The notes beneath the pieces are model-generated. The model was not told the DNA's origin, did not search any database, and was given only the letters and a program-made list of their open reading frames with translations. From positions 1 through 8,541 of the forward strand of contig CAJPTS010000067.1 in assembly GCA_905373625.1 (NCBI GenBank): a stretch of DNA of 8,541 nt. The letters are read 5' to 3'. Origin of the DNA: Bacteroidia bacterium (GTDB lineage Bacteria > Bacteroidota > Bacteroidia > Bacteroidales > CAJPTX01). This document shows, piece after piece, positions 5,860 to 8,541 of this stretch. The position numbers and the translations under genes are program-made. Position 1 is the first letter of the stretch. Each line of letters begins with the position of its first letter.

Positions 5860-7614
5860 CTATTTCTTCACACGCGATGCACTGTTCTGTTTCTTCTTCG
5901 CAGGCGTCGCGGCAGGGGTTGTTGTGAGCTTTTTGTTAGATGGTTTTACAGTGACTGTGCAGGTGGCTTCTAAGTCATCGTGTACATCATTAGAGGGAAT
6001 ACGAACTGTTAGCTTTGTCGTTCCTGCATCGACGCCTTTGATCTTGAGTTCCCCTTTATCCACAAGTTCTACGATATTATCATCTTCCACTTCCCACTCA
6101 AGCCCCTCTAGCTCGTCCTCTGTTACTCCTCCAGAGGATATTCTTAAATTCGTCTGTTGCCCCTCTCGAATATCCACTTCGGCTTTTTTCAACAAAATGT
6201 AATGTTCTAGAAGTTGATCGCCTTCAAAAACGAACCATCTATCTCGACGTGCATGCAAGTTTTCTCTAGCCTTCGCCGCAGAATTATTGTAAAACAACCC
6301 TGCCGCCTCTATAAAGCATTTTGTACCCTCTCCAGAAAGAGAGGTATTCTCCCAACCAATCAACGTCTTGGAATAATTTTCTACGTCCATTCCACATGAA
6401 GATAAGCCCAAAGTATGCCCTGTTGAAAGAATCCACTTCCCTAAATTCTGATTAAAGGACGTTGCCCTGAAAAACATTTTAGGCATGTCTGCATTTGTTA
6501 CAATCCACTTATCAAGTGGTTGATTAAATGACTTTGCATATGCAAACATCTCTCCCATATAAATTGCATGTGAGACATCCCAATCATTCAACGGTTGATT
6601 AAATAATACCGCATCTTTGAGAAATTTTGCAAAATATTTCACATTACGAACCTTATCTGCCCAAGCATTCAAAGGTTGATTAAAGGAACTACACCCTGCA
6701 AACATTTCAGACATGTACACGACGTTTCGCACATTCCAGTTACTTAAATTTTGATTAAAAGAGCGACAACCTGCAAACATACCCGACATGTTTGTAGCGC
6801 TGCGCACATCCCACTTACCTAAGTCTTGATCAAAAGATTCGCAACCCCTAAACATATCCCGAAAAGTCTTTACTGCTCCCACATTCCAATTATTCAAGGG
6901 GGCATTAAAAACACTACACCCTGCGAACATTCCTGTTACATCATGCACCTTAGAGACATTCCAATTCCCTAAATTTCTCCCATGAAACTCTTTACAATTA
7001 GCAAACATCGAATCCATTCGAACCGCGTTAGAGACATTCCAACGCCCCAAATCCTGATCGAAGGATTTACACCCCTCAAACATATGCGAGAAATCTTTCA
7101 CATTACTTACATCCCAATCCTCAACATTGATTTGCGACATGTCAAAATCTTGAAAAAAGTATGACAAAGATTCCATTCCTAACTTTGGAGCTCCTGCATT
7201 AGCAAATACTGGAGTAATGAATAAATCTTTAAGCTCTCTTACATCATTCCAAACATAATTTCCCCACTGCACAACCCCGCGAAAATGTGACTTTACAAAG
7301 CTCGCCCACCATTTGATTTTAATTTCTTGACTGAGAATATACAATATATACATCCCATTTTCTGGGATGTCGAACCTACTTAATGTTTCACTCCCATATA
7401 CCCACACTTTTGGGTAATAGCGTTCATTTGTTTTGAGATTAACCAACGTAGTTCCGATAGGAATAGCTTTGCTCTTATTAGTAAAATCGCGAAAAAAAAG
7501 CTCTCCCTTGGGTAACTCCCAAAGTGTGATAAAATATTCTTCTTCTTGAGTCCACAAAAAAGAACTCCCTAAACAAAGTATCAACAAGATTAAAACTCTT
7601 TTCATTCCCCACAT
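5860..7614 (-). CDS. DUF285-repeat secreted protein P4 with Ig-like domain and Lys-rich tail
   Basis: A 584-residue protein. The start is either the ATG at 7614 or the in-frame ATG at 7605 (MKRVLILLILCLG), which gives the neater signal peptide; cleavage is near WTQ (21-23). The cap FITLWELPKGE (28-38) replaces the GRPF form of the neighbours, and VVQWGNYVW (114-122) is the pre-array segment. The DUF285 array has nine units, with Trp at 167, 192, 218, 243, 268, 293, 318, 345 and 370, then a degenerate unit at 394. The closing cap is GMDVENYSKTLIGW (408-421). Residues about 477-557 form a Big_2-like Ig domain (EVDIREGQQTNL, LEWEVEDDNIVELVDKGELK, DAGTTKLTV, ATCTVTVKP). The end (558-584) is a Lys/Thr/Pro-rich tail with KKK, and there is no T9SS sorting domain or lipobox. 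It may be released, periplasmic or bound to an anionic partner; the sequence does not decide. It follows PPW-A after a 102-base gap in which I see no clear promoter. Confidence 0.9.
   Translation of the reverse strand: MWGMKRVLILLILCLGSSFLWTQEEEYFITLWELPKGELFFRDFTNKSKAIPIGTTLVNLKTNERYYPKVWVYGSETLSRFDIPENGMYILYILSQEIKIKWWASFVKSHFRGVVQWGNYVWNDVRELKDLFITPVFANAGAPKLGMESLSYFFQDFDMSQINVEDWDVSNVKDFSHMFEGCKSFDQDLGRWNVSNAVRMDSMFANCKEFHGRNLGNWNVSKVHDVTGMFAGCSVFNAPLNNWNVGAVKTFRDMFRGCESFDQDLGKWDVRSATNMSGMFAGCRSFNQNLSNWNVRNVVYMSEMFAGCSSFNQPLNAWADKVRNVKYFAKFLKDAVLFNQPLNDWDVSHAIYMGEMFAYAKSFNQPLDKWIVTNADMPKMFFRATSFNQNLGKWILSTGHTLGLSSCGMDVENYSKTLIGWENTSLSGEGTKCFIEAAGLFYNNSAAKARENLHARRDRWFVFEGDQLLEHYILLKKAEVDIREGQQTNLRISSGGVTEDELEGLEWEVEDDNIVELVDKGELKIKGVDAGTTKLTVRIPSNDVHDDLEATCTVTVKPSNKKLTTTPAATPAKKKQNSASRVKK
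6436..7116 (-). repeat. 75-base protein-coding repeat array of P4 (nine DUF285 units)
   Basis: Unit lengths from Trp to Trp are 25, 26, 25, 25, 25, 25, 27, 25 and 24 residues. Units 1-6 keep the MFxxC Cys (GC, NC, GC, GC, GC, GC). Units 7-9 replace it with Ala (DAVLF, YAKSF, RATSF). The 27-residue unit 7 (WADKVRNVKYFAKFLKDAVL) is the most divergent and marks the switch. The FNQPL/FDQDL ends are the best conserved part at both protein and DNA level. Confidence 0.92.
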
Positions 7615-7716
7615 TTTTATTTTCTACCAAACAAGAGAGGGTGTCATTCCAGCAATCCGCTTGCTTGAAATAACCACCCTCCAACCCTAAAAATGATTTA
7701 ATTCTCTACGTTCCCC

Positions 7717-8541
7717 CTAGAAGGAAATTCGTAACTGCGCTCCTAGTACAGGATTATTTGCCATTGCCTCCTGTGCAAACCACGGTTCAAAATGCAGCAA
7801 AGGACGCTGTGCAACATACTCATATCTGCGAGTTACGCGCTCGGGCGGATAATATGTATCTGTCACAGTGGCGTCTATCAACTGAACTATGTACAGCGCA
7901 CCTGCCATGGCATATCCCGCTATCGTTGCATTGCGCCAGCCCTTTGATGTCCAGAATAAGCCCAAAGGACCGAGTTCACGCTCTGCTGCTCGTATTTTTT
8001 GATACCGAAGGTTGCATACTACCGCACCGCCAAGTGTAGCAAGAGTTCCAGCCATATAGAGCCCCCCCTTAAGGTAGTGTCTTTTGTACATTTGCCCAGA
8101 ACCTGGTAGAAAAAATGAACACAAGAAAGCTCCTGCATCTGAGCGAGTGCCATACGTAGTTCTTTCGTATTTCACTTGAAAACGCGGGGGCAACATACCA
8201 TTACTATTTTCGCGAAATACCCATAAGAGTAAGTAGACCTCTGCAAGTCCTGGAGTAACTCTTTCTACTCGGTCAATTACCTCAAATTTCACACGGTTTT
8301 CGTCAGCAAGAATGTGTACATCAGAAGTACCCTGTTCGTTTGTAACAAGCGTCCGCACACCCGAGGCGAAACTGTTGTCCTTCATGAAATTCTGGATGGC
8401 GGCATCATACGCAGCATTCACATTCGCAGATGTTCCACGCGCTACTACGTAATAGCCCTGACTGGCTGCAGAGCCCACAAAAGGTAATTCTCCGTTCATC
8501 CACGGCGGCTCAACACCCAAGACATGCAAAGCCCAAAGCAA
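7717..8541 (-). CDS. PPW-A: exported membrane protein, paralogue of PPW-B (5' end beyond the right edge)
   Basis: The frame is open to the window edge. The first visible codon is TTG, but it reads as Leu inside a signal peptide (LLWALHVLGV before EPPWMNG), so the true start lies outside. The protein aligns with PPW-B along its whole length: EPPWMNGELPFVG, GVRTLV, LADENRVKFEVIDR, VYLLLW, SDAGAFLCSFFLPGSGQMYK, LHFEPWFA and NPVLGAQLRISF. PPW-B's PGWG is PGSG here. Hydrophobic stretches follow the PGSGQMYK motif (about 158-178 of the visible part) and occur again near 205-222. The end alternates hydrophobic residues and finishes with Phe. Function is unknown; the membrane part resembles DUF5683. 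It is the first gene of the visible cluster and precedes P4, as PPW-B precedes P1. Confidence 0.85.
   Translation of the reverse strand: MLWALHVLGVEPPWMNGELPFVGSAASQGYYVVARGTSANVNAAYDAAIQNFMKDNSFASGVRTLVTNEQGTSDVHILADENRVKFEVIDRVERVTPGLAEVYLLLWVFRENSNGMLPPRFQVKYERTTYGTRSDAGAFLCSFFLPGSGQMYKRHYLKGGLYMAGTLATLGGAVVCNLRYQKIRAAERELGPLGLFWTSKGWRNATIAGYAMAGALYIVQLIDATVTDTYYPPERVTRRYEYVAQRPLLHFEPWFAQEAMANNPVLGAQLRISF

Noticed and set aside
6436..7116. CRISPR-like or satellite DNA from the 75-base periodicity
   Set aside because: The period is a multiple of three, stays in frame and encodes the known DUF285 unit; there are no identical short repeats with unique spacers.
7651..7665. Small inverted repeat AGCAA-5-TTGCT between PPW-A and P4 as a terminator
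   Set aside because: The stem is only five base pairs and no T-run follows it on the minus strand.
7478..7684. Minus-strand frame of 68 codons overlapping the start of P4
   Set aside because: It overlaps P4's signal peptide in another frame, has no domain or signal peptide, and P4 is far better supported.
7615..7716. Bacteroidota-type promoter upstream of P4
   Set aside because: No TAnnTTTG element with a TTTG about 20 bases upstream could be found; a few TTTG occurrences are not correctly spaced.
445..8541. Toxin-immunity, phage defence or mobile-element island
   Set aside because: No nuclease, transposase, integrase, immunity-like or polymorphic toxin domain is visible; every recognisable domain is a secretion, repeat or Ig-like surface module.

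Overview
This window looks like an accessory surface-protein locus from a member of the Bacteroidota, most likely the Bacteroidales and possibly Porphyromonas-like. The evidence is a type IX secretion (T9SS) C-terminal sorting domain, a BACON domain, signal peptides ending in Ala-Gln, weak Shine-Dalgarno sites and moderate G+C. The genus is inferred, not shown. All seven genes lie on the minus strand, so transcription runs from high to low coordinates. Spacing is tight (a 4-base overlap up to 102 bases) and no convincing terminator is visible, so one or two operons are plausible.

In transcription order: (1) 8541-7717, a membrane protein with an EPPWxNG motif, cut at its 5' end by the window edge (PPW-A); (2) 7614-5860, a secreted DUF285/26-residue-repeat protein with a C-terminal Ig-like domain and a Lys-rich tail (P4); (3) 5820-5428, a small secreted protein of unknown function; (4) 5431-2576, a large mosaic T9SS cargo protein with a short DUF285 array, a duplicated beta module, BACON, Big_2 and sorting domains (P3); (5) 2557-1361, a DUF285-repeat lipoprotein (P2); (6) 1290-445, a second EPPWxNG protein clearly paralogous to the first (PPW-B); (7) 399-1, the 5' part of a fourth DUF285-type protein running off the left edge (P1).

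The region therefore repeats a theme: a PPW membrane protein followed by one or more DUF285 proteins. The four DUF285 proteins share an N-terminal cap (GRPF-I/V-xxW or FITLW, then a W(G)xxxW segment), and the three complete ones share a C-terminal cap (ENxSKxLxxW). They differ in array length and in how they would be delivered or held at the cell surface. The PPW proteins may help export, assemble or display the repeat proteins, but only gene order supports this.

The most striking local anomaly is at the 5' end of P3. A good signal peptide begins at the ATG at 5418, but it is one base out of frame with the 900-plus-residue body, whose open frame only reaches back to a poor TTG start. The T9SS protein, as sequenced, is disconnected from its export signal. 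This could be a real inactivating mutation, an off state, or a sequence error.
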